From contig NZ_JABEQK010000015.1 of NCBI RefSeq assembly GCF_014174275.1, forward strand, positions 17,650 to 81,649: DNA of 64,000 nucleotides, in the 5' to 3' direction. The number at the start of each line of letters is the position of its first letter. Position 1 is the stretch's first letter. Below the pieces are notes generated by a model. It had not been told where the DNA came from. It ran no database searches and saw only the letters and a list, made by a program, of their open reading frames with translations. Positions 54,014-62,613 of this stretch are shown in pieces. This DNA comes from Gluconacetobacter takamatsuzukensis (GTDB lineage: Bacteria; Pseudomonadota; Alphaproteobacteria; Acetobacterales; Acetobacteraceae). The position numbers were made by a program, and so were the translations under genes.

Positions 54014-56514
54014 GCTTCCACCGCTCCCAGTTCAGTCAGGACCATCCCCAGTCGTTCATTGGCCGCAATATCGAATTGCGGGCCGCTTTCCTCGAAGCGC
54101 GTTCGAAGCGCCGTGACCCAGTCATGAAAGAAACTATCCAGATATACGGATGGCTTTTCAGAAAGATTGGGCAGCCCTGAAGGGGGCGAGGGACGATCGA
54201 AGATCGGCAGATCGGAATTGACCCGTCTCGGCCTGTCGGCGGGTGATTGATCGACATAGCCCAGCCAGGTAAGAAAACGGCCGATCAGTTCCACGCAAAT
54301 GACCGACTGCTTTTCGCCCGACAGATTCAGCCTGTTCACATGGTTGCAGTCGCGCCGCAACGCTTCGGCAATCTGCCCCTGCACGTCCAGCATGCGCGCC
54401 AGGGTCTCCATCCGTTCCGAAAACTGGCGCGCCGCGTGGTCCTCCAGCCCGAACCGGCGGCTGCGTTCACCGGGAAGCGCGGCCAGATAATCCTTCATCC
54501 AGTGCGCCATGACCCGGGCCGCAAAGCGGTCGTGTTGGTCTTCGCGGACGGTGGGCGTAGGCGCGACCCCGCCCAGGATCAACGCAAGCGGATCATCTTC
54601 TGGCACCGGGGGCGGCTCGGCATCGATTTCGGTACTGAATTCTCGCCACTGCGCAATCACGGCTTCGCGGTCAGGCTCAAGGCTCAGAAAGAACGCCCCC
54701 AGAAGACGGTTGCGATGCAGTTCCCGCAGCGCAACCGCGATCGACGCAACAGCTTTGCGGGCTTCCTCGCCCGCATCCAGCACCGACGGGTCATAATAAA
54801 AGGGCTTAAGCAGGCCCAGCACGTTTGAGACACAATGTCTCAGCCGGGCTTCGAGTTGCTCCGTGCGCACCGTGCTTTCGCAAATCTGATGGAGCCGCCC
54901 GGCAAGGTAGCTGATGCCCCCGTCATTCTGCCGAACGGCCTCGTCGAACGCCCGCTCATAATCGCGGATATGCTTCTGTACGATGCCGCTGGTCAGGTAG
55001 GAGGCTCGCCGGCGGGCAATCCTGTCACTGACTTCCGGCAGCATCTCGCCTTCACGCCCGGAAGCATCACGCCGGTACAGGCTGCCCACCGTGGAGGCAC
55101 GCAGCCACTGGACATTGTCGAACGGCCGTCCCGGCTTCCATTCTTCAACCCAGGGCGACTTGAAGAAATTGGTCAGCGATGCCTCGAGCCGCTTGTCCCA
55201 GACGTCGCTGCTGCTTTCATCCGCGCCGCCCTTTTCCTCGAACTGCCGATCGAACTTTGTCAAGATGACGAATAGCGCGTCAGCCTGCCCCCGCCGCTGC
55301 GCCGCCGTGCAGCCGATCGTGTCGTCGATCCAGCTTTCGATCATCGCGGGCAAGCCGGTCACTTCCTGCGCCGAATCCGCGACGCACAGCAGCGTTGCCG
55401 TCGTCTCCATGTTGGCCTGATAGAGTTCGAACAGGTAATCGACCTTCCCCCGAAGAAAGAGCGTCCCTTCCTGTCCACTGGCCGCAGCGATTTCGGGAAT
55501 CTGCAGACGTGACCGGGCACCCGGGAAATCGAGCAGGTCGGTGTGCCGCATGAAATCCCAGCGGGCGGTGGCAACCGGCACGACCAGCTCGGAAATAATG
55601 GCCGAAACCACGTTGCGCGGCAGGGTCGCAGCTGTGCCTTTCTCGCCAACCAGCCGCACCGGCCCCGCATTTTCCAGCGGGCGGAACAGCGTCGACACAT
55701 TGAGCACACTACCCGATCGTGGAACCAGCGCCTCGACGCCGCAGAAGGCGAGCTCCGGCAGTCCCAGCGCAATCAGCGCATCGACCAGTTCCCCTGCATA
55801 GCGGCTCAGAGTCTCGACACGCCCCCAGAGCGGTGAGAGCGCCGTCAGAAGCGCCTGCGGGGCCAACGCGCCGACATGCGCGGCAAGCCAGTCCCAGTAA
55901 GGGTCACGCAGTTCGGCGATCCATGATTTGTCGCCGAATTTGCGCGCGAAATACTCTCGCAGGGCCTCGATGTCATCAATGTCGAGAACCCCCTTCCCAT
56001 CCAACCGGGGCAGTCCCTCCAGCATCTGCATGATTTCGGACAGGGAAGGGGGTGAGACCCCGATCAGCTTGAAATCGGACAGAAACGCATTGCCAACGAT
56101 CCGCACGATATCGGAAACCGAAAGCAGGCGAACGGGAACCGGCGGCGCGCCGTCGGGCGCCTGCGGCGGGACAAGCGTAAAACGCGAGACCAGCCCCGAC
56201 GACTCATCACCGCCAGGCGGATTGATTTCCTTGAGAAAATCCAGCGTACGATCACCGTAGCCAATTTCCAATGCCCCTTCGGCAGGACAGGAAAGGCTGG
56301 ACATCAGGTACGATTTTCCCGCCTGCGACGCCCCATACACCGCAACCGTCGTCCGCCGCGTTACCGCCCGTTTCAACCCGCGCGCGACCCGTCGTTCCCG
56401 GCGCAGCGCCTTGCGACAATCCGCCCCGGCTTCGGGAGCATGATTTTCAACCCAGTCCACGGCCTCCGCCGCCACCCGGGCAAGCGTCGTGGTTCGTTCG
56501 GCAAGTGTCTTCAC
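54010..56514 (-). CDS. SrfC family protein, dynamin-like GTPase
   Basis: An 834-residue cytoplasmic protein of the putative virulence factor SrfC family, named after Salmonella srfABC. GTPase motifs are visible: P-loop GASQAGKS at about 61-68, a G3-like LLDFPGARS near 325 and G4-like ILTKFDRQ near 418. Long helical regions follow, as in dynamin-related proteins. GTG 56514 is preferred because it overlaps the srfB stop as GTGA. A GTG at 56541 would add nine residues and a 31-base overlap. Its stop overlaps the next ATG. The family's biochemical role is not established. A membrane-remodelling or switch GTPase is inferred from the motifs. Confidence 0.87.
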   Translation of the reverse strand: MKTLAERTTTLARVAAEAVDWVENHAPEAGADCRKALRRERRVARGLKRAVTRRTTVAVYGASQAGKSYLMSSLSCPAEGALEIGYGDRTLDFLKEINPPGGDESSGLVSRFTLVPPQAPDGAPPVPVRLLSVSDIVRIVGNAFLSDFKLIGVSPPSLSEIMQMLEGLPRLDGKGVLDIDDIEALREYFARKFGDKSWIAELRDPYWDWLAAHVGALAPQALLTALSPLWGRVETLSRYAGELVDALIALGLPELAFCGVEALVPRSGSVLNVSTLFRPLENAGPVRLVGEKGTAATLPRNVVSAIISELVVPVATARWDFMRHTDLLDFPGARSRLQIPEIAAASGQEGTLFLRGKVDYLFELYQANMETTATLLCVADSAQEVTGLPAMIESWIDDTIGCTAAQRRGQADALFVILTKFDRQFEEKGGADESSSDVWDKRLEASLTNFFKSPWVEEWKPGRPFDNVQWLRASTVGSLYRRDASGREGEMLPEVSDRIARRRASYLTSGIVQKHIRDYERAFDEAVRQNDGGISYLAGRLHQICESTVRTEQLEARLRHCVSNVLGLLKPFYYDPSVLDAGEEARKAVASIAVALRELHRNRLLGAFFLSLEPDREAVIAQWREFSTEIDAEPPPVPEDDPLALILGGVAPTPTVREDQHDRFAARVMAHWMKDYLAALPGERSRRFGLEDHAARQFSERMETLARMLDVQGQIAEALRRDCNHVNRLNLSGEKQSVICVELIGRFLTWLGYVDQSPADRPRRVNSDLPIFDRPSPPSGLPNLSEKPSVYLDSFFHDWVTALRTRFEESGPQFDIAANERLGMVLTELGAVEA

Positions 56515-59501
56515 GGCATGGTCGCTCCCAGCGTCAGGCACCCGGTATCGCGCCAGTAACCTTCGGGATTCAACGTGGTCTGCAATCGCAAGGAGACCAG
56601 ACCAGAGCGAACGACCTGCCCATCGGCATCGGTAATCTCGCTGACATGAAAACCCTCGCGTCCCGAGAAATCACCTTTTTCTTCGGCATCCTCGATATCG
56701 GACTTCCTTTCGAACTCGATGGTCAGCGGCATGCTCAGGCGCTGCGTCTCTTCGCGAGTGCCCGCAGCAAACTCCACGCAATAAAGCGGTGTCGTCGTCC
56801 ACCGCTCCAGTGGAAGCTGACGGAAACCGACCATGGTCACTCCTTCGAAATTCCGCAGCGTGAAACGGATATCCTCGTTGGGACGGTCGTCCAGATCGAT
56901 ATTTTCCAGGAGAATGTCCGCTTCGCGGATAACGCCGGTCCGCTCCATCTTGCCGATGAACCGTGCCGTCGAGCGCATGACAAGTTTTCCCGTTCTCAGA
57001 ACAAAATTCTGAAGCTTTCCCTCGGCCTTGATGCACAGCGCCGCACCGACGACGACAGTCGTCTTGGGGTCGCTGATCCGGCCAGCGGAATCCGTAAAGG
57101 GATAGTGCCGGCCCACCGTGTAATCATGCATCGCGACGATCCGGTGCGGGGCGACAGGCATGGCGCCTGTGATCAGATTCCGTACCCGGCGCAGTTTCGA
57201 CGGGCGCCCCGACAACAGCAGGACGTCGCACCCATAGGACCAGACAAGTTCGGTCAGGCTGCTCAGGACCGTTTCCAGCGTCGCGCGGATCGCCTTCTCG
57301 ACCGTTTCCACATCCACATCGACCACGACCCCGAACAGATCGAAATCAGACGGTCCCTCCCCCCTGTTCAGGCCACGCACATGAATTTCGATCTGCTCGC
57401 GCAGGAAGGCGACGCAGCGCGTCCGATGGTCGTCATCGCCGCGGGCAACCGTGTCGTCCCCCAGTGCGAACTGTCCGATCTCCCCTTGCGCCAGATCGTT
57501 CACCTGTTCGTAAAGGCCGAGCGCGCGCAGCGCGGCCGGTTCGAGAACGGTCGAAACGAATAGCCTGCGACGGTGACGGTCGCGCTCGTCCTGGTTGCCA
57601 TAGTCGCGTTCCAGCAGACGGACGAGAAGCTTGTGCGCCTCCACGATCCCCGCATCGGTCAGCGCTTTCTCCAGAGGCGGCAGCACGACGGTCAGGATGA
57701 CACGTTCAAGCAGGTCATCCCCGGCAATCTTGAAGCTCTCACGGAAATCCTGGTGCGGCGACAACGCGTCGCCCCCTATGTGGGTATAGGTCGTAATCAT
57801 CAGATCGGTGGTGCCGCCACCGATGTCGATACTCGCGACACGGATAGCCGGCCGCTCCTCCTCGCCCACGCGGCCGTCACCATACAGGTCGAACAGCGCT
57901 TCGACATGGCCGCCGAGCCGCTCCGTCACTTCGTTATGCAGCCATACGATCTGCGTCGCAGTGGCTTCGTCCAGTTCGGCGCGTAGCGTCGGCGGCTTTC
58001 CCGGGCGCCCCGTCACGCTCCAGACGAACGCGATCGCCGCCTCGGCCCGGGCGCGGAAAATCCGCTGCTCCGCCACGGGCATCCCTGGCGGCATGGTCAG
58101 CATCACCGAACGCAGCAGGCGCGGACGCGCGCTATCACGCCGCTTGGACCGAAAGCCCGGCGAATTCATATACATAATCGCCTGCATAATCAGTTCGCTC
58201 AGCATCAGCATGAACAGCAGACTGCGCGACAGCACGCTCGGCCCCACAGGCTGCGCCGCCTTCACATCGTCCGGACTGACCCTGAACCGCCGCTGCGCGC
58301 CCAGCGTTTCCTGGATCGCGCGGCGGAATGGACCGTTGACCGCCGGATCGGACGGCTGACCGTCCCGGTTCAGCCCGTTATTAAAGCGCCACCCCTGGTC
58401 CGACGGCCGGGTATCCCAAAGATAGCGTTTGGGAGCGGAGAGGCCCGACAGCCCTTCTGTCCCGATCCGCGCGCCCATCATCCGTTCGGCCTCGGGCCCC
58501 GTCCGCACGGGGCTCTGCCAGACGAAGGCGTGGGGCCGGCCGGAACGGCGCGAATGGGAATCCCGCCCGAACGTCGCCCGTCCGAACTCGATCCGGCTGG
58601 AAAACGGGTCGCCATAGGCCAGTTCGGGTTGCGCGAGGTCGCGCAATTCCAGCACATAGCTATCGGCCTCGCGCTGACGTGTTCCCGGATGCTCTTCGAT
58701 CAGGATGCCGCAACTGCGGAAATTGCCCAGATCCAGCACCAGATCGACCGCAACCGGCGGTTCGTTCGTCGCCGTCAGGATCTGCGCGACCGGCGGCGCC
58801 CCCGCCTGCGCCACCATCCTCAGAAAGGCCAGATAAGTCGCAAGATGCTTCAGGACCGGCTGCTGCTCCGCGTCCTCGGGCACCGGACGCTTACGGCCGG
58901 GGACGGCGAGTGCGGCCTCCCGCTGTAGCTCCTCGAGCCAGTCTTTCAGCCAGGAACTGTCGATCAGCCAGGAAATACTTTCCAGGTCGGCGACAAACGC
59001 GAATTTCTGGCCCCGCGCCTCATCATCCGGAGTCGGCGCCATGTAATGGCCATCGAAATGGGGCGCGACCGTAGTATCGAAGGCAATATTGAGGAGAATC
59101 GTCTCCCCCCCCTCCCGGCTCTCCGTACGGCGCAGCCTGCCCCTGACCCAGTTTGCCGGACCGGGGCGAAACCCTTCATTGTCGGCGCTTCCGATACGCG
59201 CGAGATAAGGCAACGGAACCCATTCATTTTCGAAAATCTCGAAAATTTCCTTGCGCCTGATGACGTACCCGGCCTCATCCGGCGCAACCCGTTGACGATC
59301 ATCGACGTAGAACACCATGTTCCCGCTCTCGGGATCTTCCTCAAGCGCGCGCAGAACGAATTCCGGCGCCCCGTTCCCGTTGGCCGCTCCTGTGGATTCC
59401 TCCCAGAAATTCGCCCGGATCCTGCCGCACTCGGTCGCGTCCAGCACAATGGTCTCGAACTGGATCAGGCTGTCGGGAATCAACGAGATCAAGCTTGGCA
59501 T
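56511..59501 (-). CDS. SrfB family protein, actin/Hsp70-fold ATPase
   Basis: A 996-residue protein of the SrfB family. An N-terminal ~240 residues of unassigned beta-rich sequence precede an actin/Hsp70-type nucleotide-binding domain. That domain has phosphate-1 LVLDLGNFRSCG near 254, phosphate-2 ASIDIGGGTTDLMI near 557 and adenosine-type LLLSGRPSKLRRV near 760. The C-terminal ~200 residues are beta-rich. This fold suggests ATP-driven conformational cycling or filament formation. ATG 59501 has GGAG seven bases upstream. SrfB and SrfC are always neighbours in known loci, and here they overlap. Function is unknown. Salmonella SrfB is linked to virulence regulons but is not mechanistically defined. 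Confidence 0.88.
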   Translation of the reverse strand: MPSLISLIPDSLIQFETIVLDATECGRIRANFWEESTGAANGNGAPEFVLRALEEDPESGNMVFYVDDRQRVAPDEAGYVIRRKEIFEIFENEWVPLPYLARIGSADNEGFRPGPANWVRGRLRRTESREGGETILLNIAFDTTVAPHFDGHYMAPTPDDEARGQKFAFVADLESISWLIDSSWLKDWLEELQREAALAVPGRKRPVPEDAEQQPVLKHLATYLAFLRMVAQAGAPPVAQILTATNEPPVAVDLVLDLGNFRSCGILIEEHPGTRQREADSYVLELRDLAQPELAYGDPFSSRIEFGRATFGRDSHSRRSGRPHAFVWQSPVRTGPEAERMMGARIGTEGLSGLSAPKRYLWDTRPSDQGWRFNNGLNRDGQPSDPAVNGPFRRAIQETLGAQRRFRVSPDDVKAAQPVGPSVLSRSLLFMLMLSELIMQAIMYMNSPGFRSKRRDSARPRLLRSVMLTMPPGMPVAEQRIFRARAEAAIAFVWSVTGRPGKPPTLRAELDEATATQIVWLHNEVTERLGGHVEALFDLYGDGRVGEEERPAIRVASIDIGGGTTDLMITTYTHIGGDALSPHQDFRESFKIAGDDLLERVILTVVLPPLEKALTDAGIVEAHKLLVRLLERDYGNQDERDRHRRRLFVSTVLEPAALRALGLYEQVNDLAQGEIGQFALGDDTVARGDDDHRTRCVAFLREQIEIHVRGLNRGEGPSDFDLFGVVVDVDVETVEKAIRATLETVLSSLTELVWSYGCDVLLLSGRPSKLRRVRNLITGAMPVAPHRIVAMHDYTVGRHYPFTDSAGRISDPKTTVVVGAALCIKAEGKLQNFVLRTGKLVMRSTARFIGKMERTGVIREADILLENIDLDDRPNEDIRFTLRNFEGVTMVGFRQLPLERWTTTPLYCVEFAAGTREETQRLSMPLTIEFERKSDIEDAEEKGDFSGREGFHVSEITDADGQVVRSGLVSLRLQTTLNPEGYWRDTGCLTLGATMP

Positions 59502-59546
59502 CCGTTTCTCCGCTCCCGTCCCGGCATGGTAATCGTCGACACTAAT

Positions 59547-60509
59547 TTATTGCTTTATTACCGGTTTTACACGTTGCAACAACCCCTCGTGCCCCTGATG
59601 ATAATGGGGTGGAAGCTGTTCGTCCGAGACCGCGACGTGAATGGTGCAGGCGATATGGTCACTGTCGCGCTGTCCGCAGGTCAACACCCGTGGCAGATAG
59701 GTCGAGCCGCGCAATCGGCACGCCGCCGTTCGAATGACGACCCGGTCCGTCTCGAAACGCGCGGTGGCGTCGCCCGTGCACTTTCCTGCATCCGACAGAT
59801 CCACGGATAGTTGCCCTGTTCTCCCGTCTGGTGCGATGCAGAGCTGCCACAGCCGGTAATCGTTTTTGGTCAAGACGTCATTCTCGACCGAGGTCATGTT
59901 GGTCATGCGCTGCCAACAGCCGCTGACGACACGCGGATCATGGACCTGCCACGCAACGGCATTGCGGGCCTCCCGGCAGGCGGCACCGAACGGCATCCGC
60001 ATCGTCAGACATCCCCCCAGTGCCAAGCCAAGGCCACACGCGGCCATGGCCGTCCGCATCAACGCCGGGGGGCGACGCGCAGAACGAGGCAAGGCACGGG
60101 CCACGCCATCGTCGCAAGCGTTCACCCATGCGGGCACTCCACAGCCGGGCTGCCCCCATCCAGCGATAACGGGCCGCCCATCAACCGCGAACAGGCCGCC
60201 CCGCATCGGAATGGACTGGAGCGCCTCGAATCCAACGCGAATCACGCCTCCTTCCGTCCGTGCCACCTGCCGGATGTCCGACAGGACGCTGGCGGCATGG
60301 CAATACAGTCGTTCCAGCGTACCCTCGTCCAGGCGGTCCGCCGGAATCATCACCTCGCCATCCGCGTGCCATTCCGTTCCACCGTCTTCTGACGGAACGG
60401 GAGACGCGAAAATGGCCGCATGTGCGGGCGAGAGTCTTGCGGCTATCTCCGCCAGCAGCCGCCGGGCGCGGTCGCCGTCAACAGCCCTGCGATCCCTCAG
60501 CACAATCAT
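59547..60509 (-). CDS. Bitopic membrane protein, operon-specific N-terminal domain family, member 4
   Basis: A 320-residue protein. The N-terminal domain (about 1-130) is shared with the three genes before it: ASPVPSEDGGTEWHADG, SVLSDIRQVARTEGGVI, and GGLFAVDGRPVIAGWGQ. One membrane helix (about 150-170) follows. A periplasmic C-terminal domain of about 140 residues is rich in spaced cysteines (VSGCWQRM, LCIAPDGRTGQ, GKCTGDATARFE, TAACRLRG, LTCGQRD). That C-terminal domain is shared with the preceding gene product. ATG 60509 overlaps the upstream TAA by one base (TAATG). A longer frame to 60590 exists but has no reason to be used. Function unknown. Confidence 0.8.
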   Translation of the reverse strand: MIVLRDRRAVDGDRARRLLAEIAARLSPAHAAIFASPVPSEDGGTEWHADGEVMIPADRLDEGTLERLYCHAASVLSDIRQVARTEGGVIRVGFEALQSIPMRGGLFAVDGRPVIAGWGQPGCGVPAWVNACDDGVARALPRSARRPPALMRTAMAACGLGLALGGCLTMRMPFGAACREARNAVAWQVHDPRVVSGCWQRMTNMTSVENDVLTKNDYRLWQLCIAPDGRTGQLSVDLSDAGKCTGDATARFETDRVVIRTAACRLRGSTYLPRVLTCGQRDSDHIACTIHVAVSDEQLPPHYHQGHEGLLQRVKPVIKQ

Positions 60510-61474
60510 TATGGCCCGGCTCTCTGAAACACCCCCACTCCCGGCGGACTGGGCGACGGCACCCCCGGATCGTCCGCATAGCCGGGGCACGTCGCCCTCT
60601 GATCATCGTCGCGCGTGCAGCGGTAAATGGTCCGGACGAATGTGCTGTGACGTGCCTTGTCGATACACCGTTCAGCCGAGATCACCAGAATATCGCCGTC
60701 GAAACGCGTAGCAATGTCCCCCCTGCACGCGCCACCATTGCTGTAATAGAGCGATTGCTGACCGGTCATGCCGTCATCGGCGAAGCAGAACGTCCACTCC
60801 CTGACCGGGGTCTTGGCTCCGGTCACGATATCTTGCGTCTTCATGTTGCTGATCCGGTGCCAGCACCCTTTCAACATGGACAGGTCATGAGACCGCCATT
60901 TCTCGCGCGGCAGGTCCACAGCCGCCGGCCGCACCGCGACAGCACAGGCCGGTGTCAGTGGCATAGCCCGAAGCATCAAGGCCGCGATCAGAAATCCGAA
61001 CGCAGTTCCGGCCAGCGCGGACGACAGAAGACGTGGCGGCAGCTTGGGAAAGCCCTGGCGGATAACGAAGGGCCTGCCATCGTCCAACGCCCCAAGCGGG
61101 TCGGCCGCTTCGGCCGTGCCCCATCGCGTGACGACTGCGCGCCCATCTACGGCGTAAAGGCAGTCGAGTGACGGAATGCGTCGCATCACGGCGAAATGCC
61201 GCCGGATGACACCGTCCTCTCCCTCGGCGACCCGCCGGATGTCCGAAATCACCGAGCCTGCATAACGGCGCATCGCCTCGCGGCCCGCAGGGTCGAGATC
61301 CGCGAACGCCCGGCTGTCCCGACCATGGGCGGACCACACCGTCTCGCCGCTCTCCGCAACGGGCGTCGCAAAGAAAGCCATATGTGCCTGGCCCAGCCTT
61401 TCCCCGACTGCCGCGAGAAAATCACGATGCGCGCTCGATACCGTGCCCGGCGTTCTATCCAGTTGCAGCGTCAT
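60509..61474 (-). CDS. Bitopic membrane protein, operon-specific N-terminal domain family, member 3
   Basis: A 321-residue paralogue of the next gene product. The N-terminal domain has AFFATPVAESGETVWSAHG, SVISDIRRVAEGEDGVI, LDCLYAVDGRAVVTRWG. One membrane helix (about 165-185, ALAGTAFGFLIAALML) is followed by a Cys-rich periplasmic domain (LKGCWHRISNM, FCFADDGMTGQQ, GACRGDIATRFD, AERCIDK, YRCTRDD). Even cysteine numbers in the exported half suggest disulfides. ATG 61474 overlaps the upstream stop (ATGA). Tandem duplication with the next gene is evident. It may form a heteromeric ring or pair with it. Confidence 0.8.
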   Translation of the reverse strand: MTLQLDRTPGTVSSAHRDFLAAVGERLGQAHMAFFATPVAESGETVWSAHGRDSRAFADLDPAGREAMRRYAGSVISDIRRVAEGEDGVIRRHFAVMRRIPSLDCLYAVDGRAVVTRWGTAEAADPLGALDDGRPFVIRQGFPKLPPRLLSSALAGTAFGFLIAALMLRAMPLTPACAVAVRPAAVDLPREKWRSHDLSMLKGCWHRISNMKTQDIVTGAKTPVREWTFCFADDGMTGQQSLYYSNGGACRGDIATRFDGDILVISAERCIDKARHSTFVRTIYRCTRDDDQRATCPGYADDPGVPSPSPPGVGVFQRAGP

Positions 61475-62613
61475 GCCAGGATATCAAAATTGCAGATCGG
61501 CACCATGCGCTGGCCCGTCGACACCGTTCCCCGATGCGAGACGAGGACCGCGCCCCGATAGCGAACGGTCACGCTGAATCGACTGGCAACGGCGGCCGGC
61601 ATGGCGAAGGGATCGACGATGACAGTGTAAAGTCCGGGTGGGGGCGCCGAGCGCCAGACGGTGGTTTCGACCGGGCGGCGTGTCGGGGGGGGCGCACCAT
61701 CACGTCGCGCATTGGCATCCCGCAGCAGATGCCCATCACCATGTGTTCTGTTCTTGAAATAGATGCGCTGACCATCTGGGCATATGACGTGAAGATCAAG
61801 GTCGTTCAGATCCCCCCAGCACAATACGATCTGGAGCGTGCCCCCCAAGGCGCCAATCCTGCGGACGCGCCACAGATCGCGCCAGGCACGCCAGGGAAGA
61901 CGCGCCGCCAACAAACCCAGAAACAACAGCGCCAGCAGGAGAATCAGCCATAACGGCAGGGATGGATACAGGCACAGCCAAGGTGCCAGCAGGCCGCCGA
62001 CGTGCGCAAGCAGCCAGATGAGCAGGGCGAGGCCCCCGAGCATGCCCAGCAGGGCCGCCCACTCCCGCCAGGCGGCGGGCAGGCGGGGTGGCGCGGGCGC
62101 GGGCGGTGGCGGCAGGATCTCCATCCGCTCCTCGATCGGCGGCGGGGGCGCCTTGGAGGCCGGCGGCGCTCGCCCCTCCCCCATAAGATCGACACGGGCC
62201 AGCTTCTGGGTAACCGCCTGATGTCCCCACCCGACCAGCACCGGTCCGTGGGCACCCGGCCGGATATAGGTATCGCCTGGGATGGCGAAGACCTGTGGCA
62301 ACAAGACCAGCAGGCTTTTCTCGGTGGGTGAAAGGCGATCGGCCTGTCGGGTGACGGCCTGCTCGATCTCCGCACGCAGGCGCGCGAACTGCGCGACGCG
62401 CTCCGCCTGCGGAATGTCCGCGCCCGGCGCCCCATACCAGTCGATCTTGCCGTTGCCGTGATCCGCCGGTTCGGCAAGCAGCCCGGTGCCCGCGTCACCG
62501 GCCACCTTCCCGAACAGCCGGGAGAATTCTGACCACAGTTCGATAATCCGCTGGCCCCGATGTACGAGCGGCGTGATGTCCCTGACATCGGTCGTGGCAA
62601 TAGGCTGCGTCAT
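61471..62613 (-). CDS. Polytopic membrane protein, family member 2, with YfaP/DUF2135-like C-terminal domain
   Basis: A 380-residue protein. The N-terminal shared domain (TGLLAEPADHGNGKIDWYG, ARLRAEIEQAVTRQ, FAIPGDTYIRPG, PVLVGWGHQAV) is followed by a Pro-rich linker. Two or three membrane helices (about 205-270) and a C-terminal domain of about 100 residues come next. The C-terminal IVLCWGDLNDLDLHVICPDG, RIYFKNRTHGDG and PGLYTVIVDPF resemble the Ca-binding-like beta-sandwich of YfaP/DUF2135 proteins (NDLDLHV hallmark). ATG 62613 overlaps the upstream stop (ATGA). The longer frame to 62799 lies inside the preceding gene and is rejected. Confidence 0.8.
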   Translation of the reverse strand: MTQPIATTDVRDITPLVHRGQRIIELWSEFSRLFGKVAGDAGTGLLAEPADHGNGKIDWYGAPGADIPQAERVAQFARLRAEIEQAVTRQADRLSPTEKSLLVLLPQVFAIPGDTYIRPGAHGPVLVGWGHQAVTQKLARVDLMGEGRAPPASKAPPPPIEERMEILPPPPAPAPPRLPAAWREWAALLGMLGGLALLIWLLAHVGGLLAPWLCLYPSLPLWLILLLALLFLGLLAARLPWRAWRDLWRVRRIGALGGTLQIVLCWGDLNDLDLHVICPDGQRIYFKNRTHGDGHLLRDANARRDGAPPPTRRPVETTVWRSAPPPGLYTVIVDPFAMPAAVASRFSVTVRYRGAVLVSHRGTVSTGQRMVPICNFDILA

